Under the pieces are notes generated by a model, which saw only the letters and a list, made by a program, of their open reading frames with translations, made no database searches and was not told the DNA's origin. From positions 1-64,000 of the forward strand of contig NZ_WJOK01000004.1 of assembly GCF_009649785.1 (NCBI RefSeq): a DNA stretch of 64,000 bases, given 5' to 3'. The DNA is from Agrobacterium tumefaciens (GTDB taxonomy: Bacteria; Pseudomonadota; Alphaproteobacteria; Rhizobiales; Rhizobiaceae). Shown here piece after piece: positions 1 through 8,230 of the stretch (positions are counted from its first letter, which is position 1; each line of letters begins with the position of its first letter). Both the position numbers and the translations under genes were made by a program.

Positions 1-31
1 ATATTAATCTATACTTAAAGAAGCCTTACGA

Positions 32-199
32 ATGAAATTCCTGTCAACCAAACGCCCGCGCATTGAGGGCGCGCAGCTGGCAATCGTCGCTGGCCCTGAG
101 GGCGAAGAAATCCATCCGGATCAATATGGCCGCATCAAGAAGTGGTTCCCCTAGGATCGCACGGCAAAGAAGGATGGGACGTATACGTGGGATAATCCG
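32..199 (+). pseudogene. Remnant of a type VI secretion spike gene (vgrG)
   Basis: Reading from the ATG at 32, the translation passes through RPRIEGAQLAIVAGPEGEE and then DQYGRIKKWFP, followed by an in-frame TAG at 152-154 and DRTAKKDG. This matches the conserved VgrG block usually reading G.QtA.VvGp.GEEI..DeyGRvkV.FpWDR.gkkD. The TAG sits exactly where the family has its invariant Trp (TGG), so one base change explains the stop. After about position 200 similarity to VgrG is no longer visible. Only about 55 codons of a normally 600+ codon gene remain, so this is a decayed scrap rather than a gene. The upstream part lies outside the window. Family assignment is from memory of the motif. Confidence 0.6.
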
Positions 200-235
200 G
201 CCTGCGCAGTGCGCATGAAACATTGTGCAACGCAC

Positions 236-329
236 AAATTTCAGAGGAATAGTTATGAATTTCGGATTTTTTGATACATATCATCCGAAAAAATTCGGTT
301 AAAACTCTCCCAACTCAAGGAGAGACACC
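236..329 (+). promoter_or_regulatory. Promoter region of the MFS exporter with a small inverted repeat
   Basis: This AT-rich stretch before the exporter contains TGATA-CA-TATCA at 272-283, flanked by CGGAT and ATCCG half-matches and followed by GAAAAAATTC. A Shine-Dalgarno AAGGAG lies about 10 bases before the ATG at 330. The repeat is a plausible operator, but no regulator gene sits next to it, so the role is inferred from position only. Confidence 0.35.
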
Positions 330-1538
330 ATGACGGACACGACATCAGAATTTGATGGGTCAACGATTGGCCTGGAGGCCGCAGAGGAACCCGCATGGAC
401 CGCCGCAACCTGGTTTGCGGTTCTTTCGATGGCGGCCACCAGCTTTGCGCTGGTATCGGCCGAGTTTTTGCCCGCAGGTTTGTTGACGCCCATGGCGCGA
501 GATCTCGGCATTACGGAGGGTACGGCGGGACAGGTTGTCACGGCGACGGCCTCCGTGGGTGCTGTGACCGCGTTGCTGAGCAATGTTCTCATCGGCAAAC
601 TGAACCGCAAGACCGTGCTTGTCGGTCTCAGTGCGCTGGCGATCGGCTCCAACATTCTCGCATCAGTTGCTGCCGATTTCTGGCTGTTGCTGGTCGGCCG
701 GGCCGGACTTGGTATTGCGCTCAGCGGCTTCTGGGCGCTTTCGGTTGCTGTCGTGGCGCGGCTCGTTGGCGCGAATTCGACCGGGCGCGGCATGGCTATC
801 GTCACACTCGGCGTTTCACTCGCCACCATTGCGGCCCCCTCCATGGGCGCCTTGATCAGCGACTGGGTGGGATGGCGCATTGCCATGTCGATGACGGCGG
901 GGCTTGCGATTATTGCCATGCTGCTTCAGATATTCAGCCTACCCTCGCTGCCGGCAAGTACAAGCAACAGTCTTTCCGATGTTTTCCGCCTGACGCGGCG
1001 GCGTAGCGTTCAACTTGGGATGCTTGCCATCCTGTTGCTAATGACGGGGCATTTTGCCGGTTCGGTCTATGTGCGTCCCTTCCTCGAACAGGTGACGCTG
1101 CTTGAGACCACGCCGATTGCTCTCGCCCTGCTCGGCTTTGGCGTCGCTTCCGTGATCGGCAATGTGCTGGGAGGCCGCATGGCAGACACCAGTATCCGCC
1201 TCGCGCTCATCGTTACCGCCGCCCTGATGGCATTTGCGACAATCGCCCTCGTTATCTGGGGTGTTCATAGCGGTGCCGCATTCGCGCTCGTCGCGCTTTG
1301 GGGCCTTGCCTTCGGCATGGCGCCCGTGGTGCTGCCGACCAACCTTTCCCGCGGAGCACCCGATGCTCTGGAAGCGGCAGGCAGCCTGATGGTTGTTTCT
1401 TTCCAGGTGGCTATCAGTATCGGGGCTGTTGTCGGCGGATACATCGTGGATTCCTACGGCGCCACTGCGCCGCTGGCGCTGACCGCGATCCTGGCGGCAT
1501 CCACGGTCGCACTTGCCTTGCTGCAGCGTCGCGATTGA
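330..1538 (+). CDS. MFS exporter of the AraJ/NepI (sugar or nucleoside efflux) type
   Basis: A 402-residue inner-membrane protein with about twelve hydrophobic segments. The N-terminal stretch FALVSAEFLPAGLLTPMA, followed by GITEGTAGQ, is typical of the DHA1-class efflux permeases AraJ, NepI and YdhP. The loop GKLNRKTVLVG after the second helix is a degenerate MFS motif A. Length is normal for the class. Start at 330 is supported by AAGGAG upstream. It stands alone, ending in a bidirectional terminator. Family members export arabinose, purine ribonucleosides or drugs; the substrate here cannot be read from sequence. Proton-coupled export is inferred from the family. Confidence 0.85.
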   Translation: MTDTTSEFDGSTIGLEAAEEPAWTAATWFAVLSMAATSFALVSAEFLPAGLLTPMARDLGITEGTAGQVVTATASVGAVTALLSNVLIGKLNRKTVLVGLSALAIGSNILASVAADFWLLLVGRAGLGIALSGFWALSVAVVARLVGANSTGRGMAIVTLGVSLATIAAPSMGALISDWVGWRIAMSMTAGLAIIAMLLQIFSLPSLPASTSNSLSDVFRLTRRRSVQLGMLAILLLMTGHFAGSVYVRPFLEQVTLLETTPIALALLGFGVASVIGNVLGGRMADTSIRLALIVTAALMAFATIALVIWGVHSGAAFALVALWGLAFGMAPVVLPTNLSRGAPDALEAAGSLMVVSFQVAISIGAVVGGYIVDSYGATAPLALTAILAASTVALALLQRRD

Positions 1539-1571
1539 CCCTGTCCGTGACGGCAGATACCTAAAACGAAA

Positions 1572-1601
1572 GTCCCGCCCGGAATTTGGTCCGGGCGGGA
1601 C
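1572..1601. terminator. Bidirectional intrinsic terminator between convergent genes
   Basis: GTCCCGCCCGG (1572-1582) pairs perfectly with CCGGGCGGGAC (1591-1601) across an 8-base loop. On the minus strand the stem is followed by TTTCGTTTTA, and on the plus strand by ATTTGTG. It sits between the ends of the MFS gene (1538) and the PhnA-like gene (1639), so it probably serves both, more strongly the minus-strand gene. Confidence 0.8.
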
Positions 1602-1638
1602 ATTTGTGAAAAGACGATTTTTCTTGCCGTCGCTCTGA

Positions 1639-2727
1639 TTACTTGCGGTAGGAAAGACCACCCCAGATACGGCCTTCGTCTCTGTGTCGGCCACCGTGTA
1701 CTGCACCGATATAAGCAGCGGCAGCAGAAACGAGAGCGGAAGCGGCCAGCAGGAACGCGGTTAGAATGCCTGCGACGCGCGCTTTTTCTGCGGCATCCGC
1801 AGCCTTGGCCTTCGCATCGTCCAACGCCTTCTGCGCCTCAGCCTTCACGGTCTCTACCTGCTTCTGCGCTTCATCGACTTTCTTCTGCGCTTCCGCCCTG
1901 ACGGCCTGCACGCGTTCAACCGTCTGGTTTACGCGCGTTTGCGCATCCGTCTGGCTGATGTTTGTGCGGGCAGCGACCTGGTTGGAAAGCCATGTCTTAT
2001 CGGCATCGGATATCTCACCGGTTGCAAGAAGATTGCCGAGGATGCCGCTGATCTGGCGCTGATAATCGCCGGCGCTCTGGTCACCCGTCAGAGGGGCGGC
2101 GGGCGCGTCGGTTCTCAAAAGACTATCCGTGAAATAGTCGATTGGATTGGCTTTCAGGCCCTGCGGAAGCATTTGCTCGATGCTAGGCGCTGCAGCCTGA
2201 CCGGCGCCTTGCGCCAGACCACCTGCTGCGCTGCCAGCGCCGGAAATGATGCCGCCCGCAAGTTGGCCAGCACCCTGAACGGCGCCACCGACGGCGGAAC
2301 CCGTTGCCTCAACCGCGGTCTGCGCCACGCTGCCGACAGCCTTGGCGCCACCGGACAGCACGCCGAGCGCAAGAAACGCCGAGACGACCGTGCCGAGACC
2401 CCATACGACCAGGCCATTCACACCATCGCGGACCGTCAGTTCGTTCCTGTCGGCAGCGCCGGCAGGCCGACGCATGCGGCCGGCAATATAGCCACCCAGC
2501 ATGTAGGAGCCGACCATGGAAATGATGACGAACAGCGCCGTTATGATCAGCCAGACTGTGCTAACCTCGCCGCCATTGTCCGCCGAGATTGAACTCAGGC
2601 CCAGGCCGCCCGCAAATGCGGTGAGAATAGCCATGGCGCCCGAGGAAATGACGGCACCGGCGAAAATCGCTGGCCAATCCACATAGCTGCGGTTTGGATT
2701 CGTTTCGATACCCGTTGGATCAACCAT
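1639..2727 (-). CDS. PhnA-like multi-pass membrane protein with coiled-coil domain
   Basis: A 362-residue protein of the type annotated in Rhizobiales as PhnA-like; the name does not imply phosphonate metabolism. Hydrophobic segments lie at about residues 21-45, 57-84, 104-127 and 319-343. Between them is a Gly/Ala-rich region (about 135-180) with repeated GAG/GAGS units. A charged heptad stretch rich in EAQK and AKA (about 262-318) is a likely coiled coil of apolipoprotein/LEA character. Its ATG overlaps the TGA of the 24-codon gene upstream (ATGA), so the two are probably translationally coupled. Function is unknown; a membrane or envelope-stress role is only a guess. Confidence 0.75.
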   Translation of the reverse strand: MVDPTGIETNPNRSYVDWPAIFAGAVISSGAMAILTAFAGGLGLSSISADNGGEVSTVWLIITALFVIISMVGSYMLGGYIAGRMRRPAGAADRNELTVRDGVNGLVVWGLGTVVSAFLALGVLSGGAKAVGSVAQTAVEATGSAVGGAVQGAGQLAGGIISGAGSAAGGLAQGAGQAAAPSIEQMLPQGLKANPIDYFTDSLLRTDAPAAPLTGDQSAGDYQRQISGILGNLLATGEISDADKTWLSNQVAARTNISQTDAQTRVNQTVERVQAVRAEAQKKVDEAQKQVETVKAEAQKALDDAKAKAADAAEKARVAGILTAFLLAASALVSAAAAYIGAVHGGRHRDEGRIWGGLSYRK

Positions 2728-2801
2728 CAGCGTAGCCCCAACAATGAGAGGATGAACAGGACAACGACGACGAGGCCGACTAGATAGATGATGGAATTCA
2801 T
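2727..2801 (-). CDS. 24-residue single-pass membrane peptide
   Basis: This small gene starts with ATG at 2801-2799 and ends with TGA at 2729-2727. It encodes 24 residues: MNSIIY, then an almost unbroken run of Leu, Val, Ile and Phe, then GLR. That is one transmembrane helix with a positive C-terminus. A very strong Shine-Dalgarno GGAGGAGA lies 4 bases before the ATG, and the stop overlaps the next start in ATGA. Such expression signals are better than those of many larger genes here, which argues for real translation. It probably works with, or controls translation of, the PhnA-like protein. Confidence 0.7.
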   Translation of the reverse strand: MNSIIYLVGLVVVVLFILSLLGLR

Positions 2802-3074
2802 GCGATCTCCTCCGAATGGACGATCAATCCTCCGCGTAGCGGCGATTATATGCAGTGAGACATGCGAGCTGATTGCTCCTTCACCAAACTCGCCGCGCTC
2901 CAAAAAGTTTCACGACTTCTCGTTGCTTCGGAATGATTTTGCGCAATTCCACCGGCGAGGTGATGAAAGAAATGTGCTCGTGGTCGCCAAAGAGACGTCG
3001 CCGAACGCAGGCAAGCAGCATGACCAGCCAGACACAAGCCACCCGAACCAGATTGCGACCGAAGGAGATATACC

Positions 3075-3512
3075 ATGTCTGCAATCGATCGAATTGGCTC
3101 CACCGCCTCGCTTTACATACGCCCGCGGCCACAGGACGTTCCCCAAGCCGTGCCGAATACCACACCCGAACGGTCGGCATCGTTGATCGGAGGGGGCGCC
3201 GCGCCTTCGCTCTCCTCCAATCTTGCCAACGCACTCTGGTCGCTCCGGGAGCAAGAGGGCGGAATAGAAGAGACGCCGCTTGAGGGCGGCGGCACAGGCT
3301 CCGATGAAGAAGAGCTTAGCCGCTGGGCAAATATGAGCCTTGGCGAGAAAATCCGGGCCCAATATCTGGAGGCGCGGGGATTGTCCGAAGGCGACCTTGC
3401 CGCCATGCCGCCCGACGAAAGAAAGGCAATAGAGGACGAGATCCAGAAGGCGATAAGGGTCGCGATGGAGGCTCCAAAAGACGATGACGTGAGCGTGCTC
3501 GCCGGCCTTTAA
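3075..3512 (+). CDS. Hypothetical acidic soluble protein
   Basis: A 145-residue protein that I do not recognise. It starts after a textbook Shine-Dalgarno GAAGGAGATATACC, so translation is likely. The first 70 residues are rich in Ser, Pro, Gly and Ala and probably disordered. The C-terminal half (about 80-135) contains SRWANMSLGEKIRAQYLEA, an ERKAIEDEI helix and many acidic residues, suggesting a small helical domain. No signal peptide or membrane segment is visible. It stands alone between the small membrane-protein pair and the cytochrome P460 gene. Confidence 0.6.
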   Translation: MSAIDRIGSTASLYIRPRPQDVPQAVPNTTPERSASLIGGGAAPSLSSNLANALWSLREQEGGIEETPLEGGGTGSDEEELSRWANMSLGEKIRAQYLEARGLSEGDLAAMPPDERKAIEDEIQKAIRVAMEAPKDDDVSVLAGL

Positions 3513-3574
3513 GCGTGACATGCCTCCGGGGGCACTGCGCACTGTTACGATCTGATACATAAATGCGGGTTTCA

Positions 3575-3591
3575 GGAAACATGCCGGATAC
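3575..3591 (+). promoter_or_regulatory. Direct-repeat box GGAAAC-N5-GGATAC (site A)
   Basis: Two hexamers with an 11-base period, 50 bases before the cytochrome P460 start. The same 17-base layout occurs before dipZ, before the hydrolase at 7089 and before ohr. The one-turn direct repeat fits an OmpR-family response regulator operator, and such a regulator is encoded at 8231-8971. The link is inferred. Confidence 0.6.
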
Positions 3592-3641
3592 CTGCAGGGC
3601 AGATCATTGCCTGATCTATTTCGGATCAGGCAGGATATCCC

Positions 3642-4151
3642 ATGAAGAGGCAGATTTTCTTCGCCGTCGCCCTATCGGGTGCGGCAGCAGGTTTTGGAAC
3701 CGTTTATTCGAACTCAGCGGACACGCCGCCGGAACTTGCTTCTCCCATCTATGGTGTGACGCTTCCTGAAGGATATCGTGACTGGAAGTTCATCGCGCCC
3801 GCGCAGGAAGCGCCGCCGCTGGACGAGCTTCGCGCTGTTCTGGCAAACGATGTCGCCGTCGACGCCTACAAGAGCGGAACCCTGCCCTTTCCCGACGGCT
3901 CGATACTGGTGAAGCTCGCTTATAAGCGGCAGCAATCCACGGAGTTTCCGCCGGCCACGATTCCGGGCGCGGCGACCACAGTGCAGGTGATGGTGAAAGA
4001 CTCCAGGAAATATGCCGCCAGCCACGGCTGGGGCTTCGGGCGGTTTGTCAACGGCAAGCCGGTGGATGCCGCCCAGCATGAGACGTGCCTCTCCTGCCAC
4101 GAGGGCAACGTCAAGGACCATGATTTCGTCTTCACGCGATATGCACCGTAA
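3642..4151 (+). CDS. Periplasmic cytochrome P460-family c-type cytochrome
   Basis: A 169-residue protein with a secretion signal (KRQIFFAVALSGAAAG, residues 2-17) and a single c-type haem motif C149-L-S-C152-H153 near the C-terminus. The core LPEGYRDWKF (41-50), the region around PFPDGSILVKLAYK (82-95) and FGRFVNGKP belong to the cytochrome P460 family. Those proteins bind a haem P460 or c-type haem and oxidise hydroxylamine, detoxify NO or act in stress-linked electron transfer. Haem attachment needs a reduced CxxCH, which fits with the thiol-reductase gene dipZ next downstream. Preceded by the direct-repeat box at 3575. The catalytic role here is not proven by sequence. Confidence 0.8.
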   Translation: MKRQIFFAVALSGAAAGFGTVYSNSADTPPELASPIYGVTLPEGYRDWKFIAPAQEAPPLDELRAVLANDVAVDAYKSGTLPFPDGSILVKLAYKRQQSTEFPPATIPGAATTVQVMVKDSRKYAASHGWGFGRFVNGKPVDAAQHETCLSCHEGNVKDHDFVFTRYAP

Positions 4152-4237
4152 CCGATGCCGGGGCTCGGGCGATTTCGCTTTCACGACTGTTCGCCGAACG
4201 GCGGCCTCTACACTCGATTACAAATTCACCGAAGCCC

Positions 4238-4254
4238 GGACACATCGGGGATAC
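4238..4254 (+). promoter_or_regulatory. Direct-repeat box GGACAC-N5-GGATAC (site B)
   Basis: The second copy of the box, 77 bases before the dipZ start, in the 180-base gap after the P460 gene. It differs from site A only at the fourth base and within the spacer. Its own copy suggests dipZ is not simply read through from the P460 promoter. Confidence 0.6.
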
Positions 4255-4331
4255 GTGAGGCCGGGAAATTGGCGCCATCGCCGGGTCGCCTTCGCCGCCC
4301 GGAGCCCCGAACTCCTGCCTGAAAGGACAAG

Positions 4332-6083
4332 ATGATGACGTTTCTGGTCATTGCCTATCTCGGAGGGGCGCTGACAATTCTCAGCCCCTGTATCCTGCCC
4401 ATCCTTCCCTTCGTTTTTGCGCGGGCGGGGCAACCGTTTCTGCGCAGCACGCTGCCCCTGCTTACGGGAATGGCGGCAACCTTTTGCGCCGTCGCGACGC
4501 TGGCGGCGGTGGGCGGTAGCTGGGCAATCAGCGCCAATGAATATGGCCGGCTCGCGGCTCTTGCGCTGCTTGCGATCTTTGGTGTCGGCCTGATTTCGCC
4601 CCGCGCGGCCAGCATCATCACCCGCCCGGTCGTCGAACTCGGTAACCGGCTCGCCAATGCCGCCGGCAAGCCCGGGTCAGTACCGACGATTGCGGGCTCC
4701 CTGATACTCGGCATCGCGACCGGCCTTTTATGGGCACCCTGCGCGGGACCAATCCTCGGGCTTGTTCTGACGGGGGCGGCCCTGAAGGGGGCCAATCTGG
4801 AAACGAGCCTGCTGCTTGCCGCCTACGCCGCCGGGGCAGCGACATCCCTTGCCGTCGCCATTCTCGTCGGCGGCAGGGTATTTGCGGGTATGAAGCGGTC
4901 TCTGGGTTTCAGCGAGCGGATCCGCCAAGTGCTTGGCGCGGCGGTGCTTGCCGGCGTCACGGTCATCGCGCTGGGTCTGGATACGGGTTTCCTGTCGCAG
5001 ATTTCCTATGCGAGCACGGCATCCTTCGAACAGCAGGTGCTCGATCGGCTCCACACCGCCAAAGCGCCTGAAGCGGCGACCGCGGCAGGCGCCAGCGCTG
5101 CCGCGGCCCGGTCGGAGCTGCCGGTTGAGGGCAAGGCTCCATCCCTCGACGGCGCCGTCGAGTGGCTCAATTCCCCACCGCTCACACGTGAGCAATTGCG
5201 TGGCAAGGTCGTACTCGTCGACTTCTGGACTTATTCCTGCATCAACTGCATCCGCACCATTCCCTATGTGCGGGCCTGGGCAGACAAATACCGGGATCAG
5301 GGCCTCGTCGTCATCGGTGTCCACGCCCCCGAATTCGCCTTTGAAAAGAAGATCGACAATGTCAGGCAGGCCGTCGCCGGCTTCAAGATCGATTACCCGG
5401 TGGCAATCGACAATGACTACAGGATCTGGCGCGCCTTCGATAACAGCTACTGGCCGGCGCATTACCTGATCGATGCCAAGGGCCAGATTCGCTACCACCA
5501 TTTCGGCGAAGGCGATTATCGGCAAACAGAAGAGGCGATCCAGGACCTGTTGCGTGAAGCCGGCAGTAGCGCTTCCTCCAGTGCACCGGTGAGCCCGGAG
5601 GCGACAGGGGCTGAAGCCGGTGCGGATATCGGGCACATGCGCTCCGGCGAAACCTATATCGGCTACCGACAGGCTGAGAATTTCGCATCTAACGAGGCGG
5701 TGCGCGCGGACACGCCGCGCGACTACTCCGTCACGACGCCTTCTCTCAACGAATGGGGACTTTCCGGTACCTGGACGATTGGCGCGGAGGCGGCCACACT
5801 TGATGCGGCTGATGGCGGCATAACCTACCGCTTCAGCGCCCGTGACCTGCATCTGGTCCTTGGACCGGCAAGCGCCGGAAAACCGGTTCGTTTCCAGGTC
5901 ACCGTCGACGGGCATCCGCCGGGCGCAGATCACGGCGCCGACACGGACGCCGAAGGCAACGGTGTTGTTACCTCAACCCGTCTTTACCAGCTCGTCCGCC
6001 AGACCGGCGCCGTCGAAGCGAGAACCTTTGCCATCCGCTTCCTCGACCCCGGCGCGCAGGCCTATGCCTTCACGTTCGGCTGA
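4332..6083 (+). CDS. dipZ: DipZ-type thiol reductase (CcdA domain fused to thioredoxin-like domain)
   Basis: A 583-residue fusion. Residues 1-225 form a CcdA/DsbD-type membrane domain with the paired cysteines C20 (SPCILPILP) and C137 (APCAGP) that pass electrons across the membrane. Residues about 265-420 form a periplasmic thioredoxin/TlpA-like domain with C303-I-N-C306. Residues about 440-583 form a beta-rich C-terminal domain as in mycobacterial DipZ. The protein should carry reducing power from the cytoplasm to periplasmic thiols, for cytochrome c maturation or repair of oxidised proteins. Start ATGATG at 4332 follows AAGGACAAG. The esterase gene 42 bases downstream probably shares the transcript. 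Confidence 0.88.
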   Translation: MMTFLVIAYLGGALTILSPCILPILPFVFARAGQPFLRSTLPLLTGMAATFCAVATLAAVGGSWAISANEYGRLAALALLAIFGVGLISPRAASIITRPVVELGNRLANAAGKPGSVPTIAGSLILGIATGLLWAPCAGPILGLVLTGAALKGANLETSLLLAAYAAGAATSLAVAILVGGRVFAGMKRSLGFSERIRQVLGAAVLAGVTVIALGLDTGFLSQISYASTASFEQQVLDRLHTAKAPEAATAAGASAAAARSELPVEGKAPSLDGAVEWLNSPPLTREQLRGKVVLVDFWTYSCINCIRTIPYVRAWADKYRDQGLVVIGVHAPEFAFEKKIDNVRQAVAGFKIDYPVAIDNDYRIWRAFDNSYWPAHYLIDAKGQIRYHHFGEGDYRQTEEAIQDLLREAGSSASSSAPVSPEATGAEAGADIGHMRSGETYIGYRQAENFASNEAVRADTPRDYSVTTPSLNEWGLSGTWTIGAEAATLDAADGGITYRFSARDLHLVLGPASAGKPVRFQVTVDGHPPGADHGADTDAEGNGVVTSTRLYQLVRQTGAVEARTFAIRFLDPGAQAYAFTFG

Positions 6084-6125
6084 CCCGGATTTTCCTCCCG
6101 TTCCCATCAAAACCAAAGGAGAAAT

Positions 6126-6887
6126 ATGATGCACCATCGTCTCATGCCAAAATTCGCGCTTGCCGTCGCAACCGCGCTGATCGCCTTTGCCGCACAGGCG
6201 GCAGAGGTGAAGAATATCGTCATCGTCCATGGCGCGCTGGCCGATGGTTCGGCCTGGCGCAGGGCGACAGACATCCTTGAGAGCCGTGGTTTCAACGTCA
6301 CGATCGTGCAGGAGCCCATCACCTCTCTTGCCGATGACGTGGCGGCCACCAACCGTGTTCTCGATCTCCAGCAGGGGCCGAGCCTGCTTGTCGGGCACAG
6401 CTACAGCGGGATGGTGATCTCGGAAGCGGGTAACCGGCCGGATGTGGCCGGGCTGGTCTATGTCGCCGCTTTCCAGCCGGAGAAGGGAGAGAGCCTTCTC
6501 GACCTCGCCGGCTCCAAACCGCCGGCCGGCAACGGCATCAAGCCGACGAAGGATGGCGCGTTCCTTTACCTCGATCCAGCCGTCTTTGGACAAGATTTCG
6601 CCGGCGATCTGCCGCATGAGGATGCAACCTTCATGGCAAGAAGTCAGGTCTTCGCCGCCAAGGCCGCCTTTGCCGCCAAAGCCGGCGAACCCGCCTGGAA
6701 AACCAAAAAAAGCTGGTTGATCGTCGCAACGCAGGACCGGTCGATCAACCCCGATCTCGAGCGTGACATGGCCAAGCGCGCTGGCAGCACGGTGACCGAG
6801 ATTGCGGCAAGCCATGCGGTCTTCGCCTCCCAGCCCGATAAGGTTGCAGACGTCATCGAACAGGCCGCCCGGCAATCCTCAAAGTAA
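6126..6887 (+). CDS. Exported alpha/beta hydrolase (EstC/salicylate-esterase-like)
   Basis: A 253-residue protein with a signal peptide (about residues 8-26, ending AAQAAE). The oxyanion region VHGALADGSAW (34-44) and nucleophile elbow GHSYSG (S92) place it among the small plant-type salicylate/EstC-like esterases. The C-terminal TQDRSINP and ASHAVF should supply the remaining Asp and His. It lies 42 bases after dipZ behind AAGGAGAAAT, so it is likely the second gene of that operon. Substrate unknown. It is followed by a strong hairpin at 6911. Confidence 0.8.
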   Translation: MMHHRLMPKFALAVATALIAFAAQAAEVKNIVIVHGALADGSAWRRATDILESRGFNVTIVQEPITSLADDVAATNRVLDLQQGPSLLVGHSYSGMVISEAGNRPDVAGLVYVAAFQPEKGESLLDLAGSKPPAGNGIKPTKDGAFLYLDPAVFGQDFAGDLPHEDATFMARSQVFAAKAAFAAKAGEPAWKTKKSWLIVATQDRSINPDLERDMAKRAGSTVTEIAASHAVFASQPDKVADVIEQAARQSSK

Positions 6888-6910
6888 GCGCACCTTCGTA
6901 AGATCAAATG

Positions 6911-6937
6911 CAGCCGCCCCGGATGTCGGGGCGGCTG
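6911..6937 (+). terminator. Terminator-like hairpin after the dipZ-esterase operon
   Basis: CAGCCGCCCCG (6911-6921) pairs perfectly with CGGGGCGGCTG (6927-6937) over a 5-base loop. Only ATTGCGTTGG follows, so the U-run is poor. It probably terminates or protects the 3' end of the transcript. Confidence 0.55.
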
Positions 6938-6972
6938 ATTGCGTTGGAAGGGCGAGCCAAATGTATCAGTCT

Positions 6973-6989
6973 GTATCCGGAATGCGCCC
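6973..6989 (-). promoter_or_regulatory. Imperfect inverted copy of the direct-repeat box
   Basis: Read on the minus strand this is GGGCGC-ATTCC-GGATAC. The second hexamer is perfect and the first is degenerate; about 14 of 17 positions agree with the consensus. It lies 32 bases upstream of site C in opposite orientation and has no minus-strand gene to serve, so it may be a second binding site for the same regulator. Confidence 0.35.
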
Positions 6990-7021
6990 TGCTACAAAAC
7001 CATTCACATTCGCCTCCCTTG

Positions 7022-7038
7022 GGACACATCGAGGATAC
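7022..7038 (+). promoter_or_regulatory. Direct-repeat box GGACAC-N5-GGATAC (site C)
   Basis: Third copy of the box, 50 bases before the hydrolase start at 7089 and upstream of the two-component genes that probably share its transcript. If the encoded regulator binds it, the circuit is autoregulatory. Confidence 0.6.
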
Positions 7039-7088
7039 ACGCACCCCGTTACCTGTCCGGCATCCAACACGGACAGGAGAGACAGCAA

Positions 7089-8135
7089 ATGACTTCCGAG
7101 ATCAATTTCCAACGCCGCCGCTTCTTCGGCATTGCTGCAATGACGGTTGCCGCCGTCGAATTCGGGGCCGCAGGCCTTGCTCATGCCAAGGGCGAAGCGC
7201 CTGCGCCTCAGCCGTCAACCGGACGCGACGGAGCTATCTCCTTTAGCGCCCTGAAGCAGGTTGAAGCAGGTGTACTCAGCGTCGGTTACGCAGAAGCTGG
7301 CCCCGCAGACGGCCCGGTCGTGCTGCTGCTGCACGGATGGCCCTATGACATCTACAGCTATGTCGATGTCGCGCCCATCCTTGCATCGGCTGGATATCGG
7401 GTGCTCATCCCCTATCTGCGCGGATATGGCACGACCCGTTTTCTCTCGGACGACACGGCACGCAACGGACAGCAGGCGGCGCTTGCGGTCGACATGATTG
7501 CCTTTCTCGACGCACTCGGCGTCAAACGGGCCGTCGTGGCCGGTTATGACTGGGGCGCTCGCACCGCCGACATCATGGCCGCACTCTGGCCCGAGCGTTG
7601 CACCGGGCTCGTGTCGGTCAGCGGCTATCTTATCGGGAGCCAGGAAATCAATAGAAAGCCACTTCCTCCCAAGGCGGAACTTTCGTGGTGGTATCAGCTC
7701 TATTTCGCGACTGAACGCGGCCGTGCGGGTTACGCAGCCAACAGCCGCGACTTCGTGCGCCTGATCTGGCAGACGGCATCTCCGACCTGGAAATTCAGTA
7801 ACGAGACCTTCAATCGTTCGGCCACCGCATTCGACAATCCCGACCATGTGGCCATCACCATCCATAACTACCGCTGGCGGCTTGCACTGGCAGACGGGGA
7901 AGCCAAGTACGATAAATACGAGCGCCAGCTTGCGAAACTTCCCGTCATCACCGTGCCGACGATAACATTGGAAGGCGACGCCAACGGTGCTCCGCATCCA
8001 GACCCTTCCGCCTATGCATCGAAGTTTTCCGGCAAATACCAGCACCGCAACATCAGCGGCGGCATCGGCCATAACCTGCCTCAGGAAGCGCCAGAGGCTT
8101 TTGCCAGGGCTGTTCTGGACGTCGCAAAGCTTTAA
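7089..8135 (+). CDS. Tat-exported epoxide-hydrolase/dehalogenase-type alpha/beta hydrolase
   Basis: Start taken at the ATG at 7089, after GGACAGGAGAGACAGC. A longer reading frame from 6939 would run through the promoter box. The 348-residue product begins with a twin-arginine signal (NFQRRRFFGIAA, residues 6-17). HGWP at 82-85 supplies the oxyanion hole. The elbow GYDWGA has Asp154 as nucleophile in place of Ser, the mark of epoxide hydrolases and haloalkane dehalogenases. The base is likely His328 in GGIGHN. Folded export to the periplasm is inferred from the Tat motif. It lies 95 bases before the response regulator. Confidence 0.82.
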   Translation: MTSEINFQRRRFFGIAAMTVAAVEFGAAGLAHAKGEAPAPQPSTGRDGAISFSALKQVEAGVLSVGYAEAGPADGPVVLLLHGWPYDIYSYVDVAPILASAGYRVLIPYLRGYGTTRFLSDDTARNGQQAALAVDMIAFLDALGVKRAVVAGYDWGARTADIMAALWPERCTGLVSVSGYLIGSQEINRKPLPPKAELSWWYQLYFATERGRAGYAANSRDFVRLIWQTASPTWKFSNETFNRSATAFDNPDHVAITIHNYRWRLALADGEAKYDKYERQLAKLPVITVPTITLEGDANGAPHPDPSAYASKFSGKYQHRNISGGIGHNLPQEAPEAFARAVLDVAKL

Positions 8136-8230
8136 ACTTGCCGAAGCCCGCGAACCGTTGTCTTACTGCATGTGACAGCGGGGCGCGCGGTAGCGGTCCA
8201 CTTGAACCGTCCGGACGACGAAGGCATCCA

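Noticed and set aside
4728..5933. 401-codon open frame antisense to dipZ
   Set aside because: The plus strand encodes the complete DipZ protein with all cysteines; the antisense translation shows no family motif.
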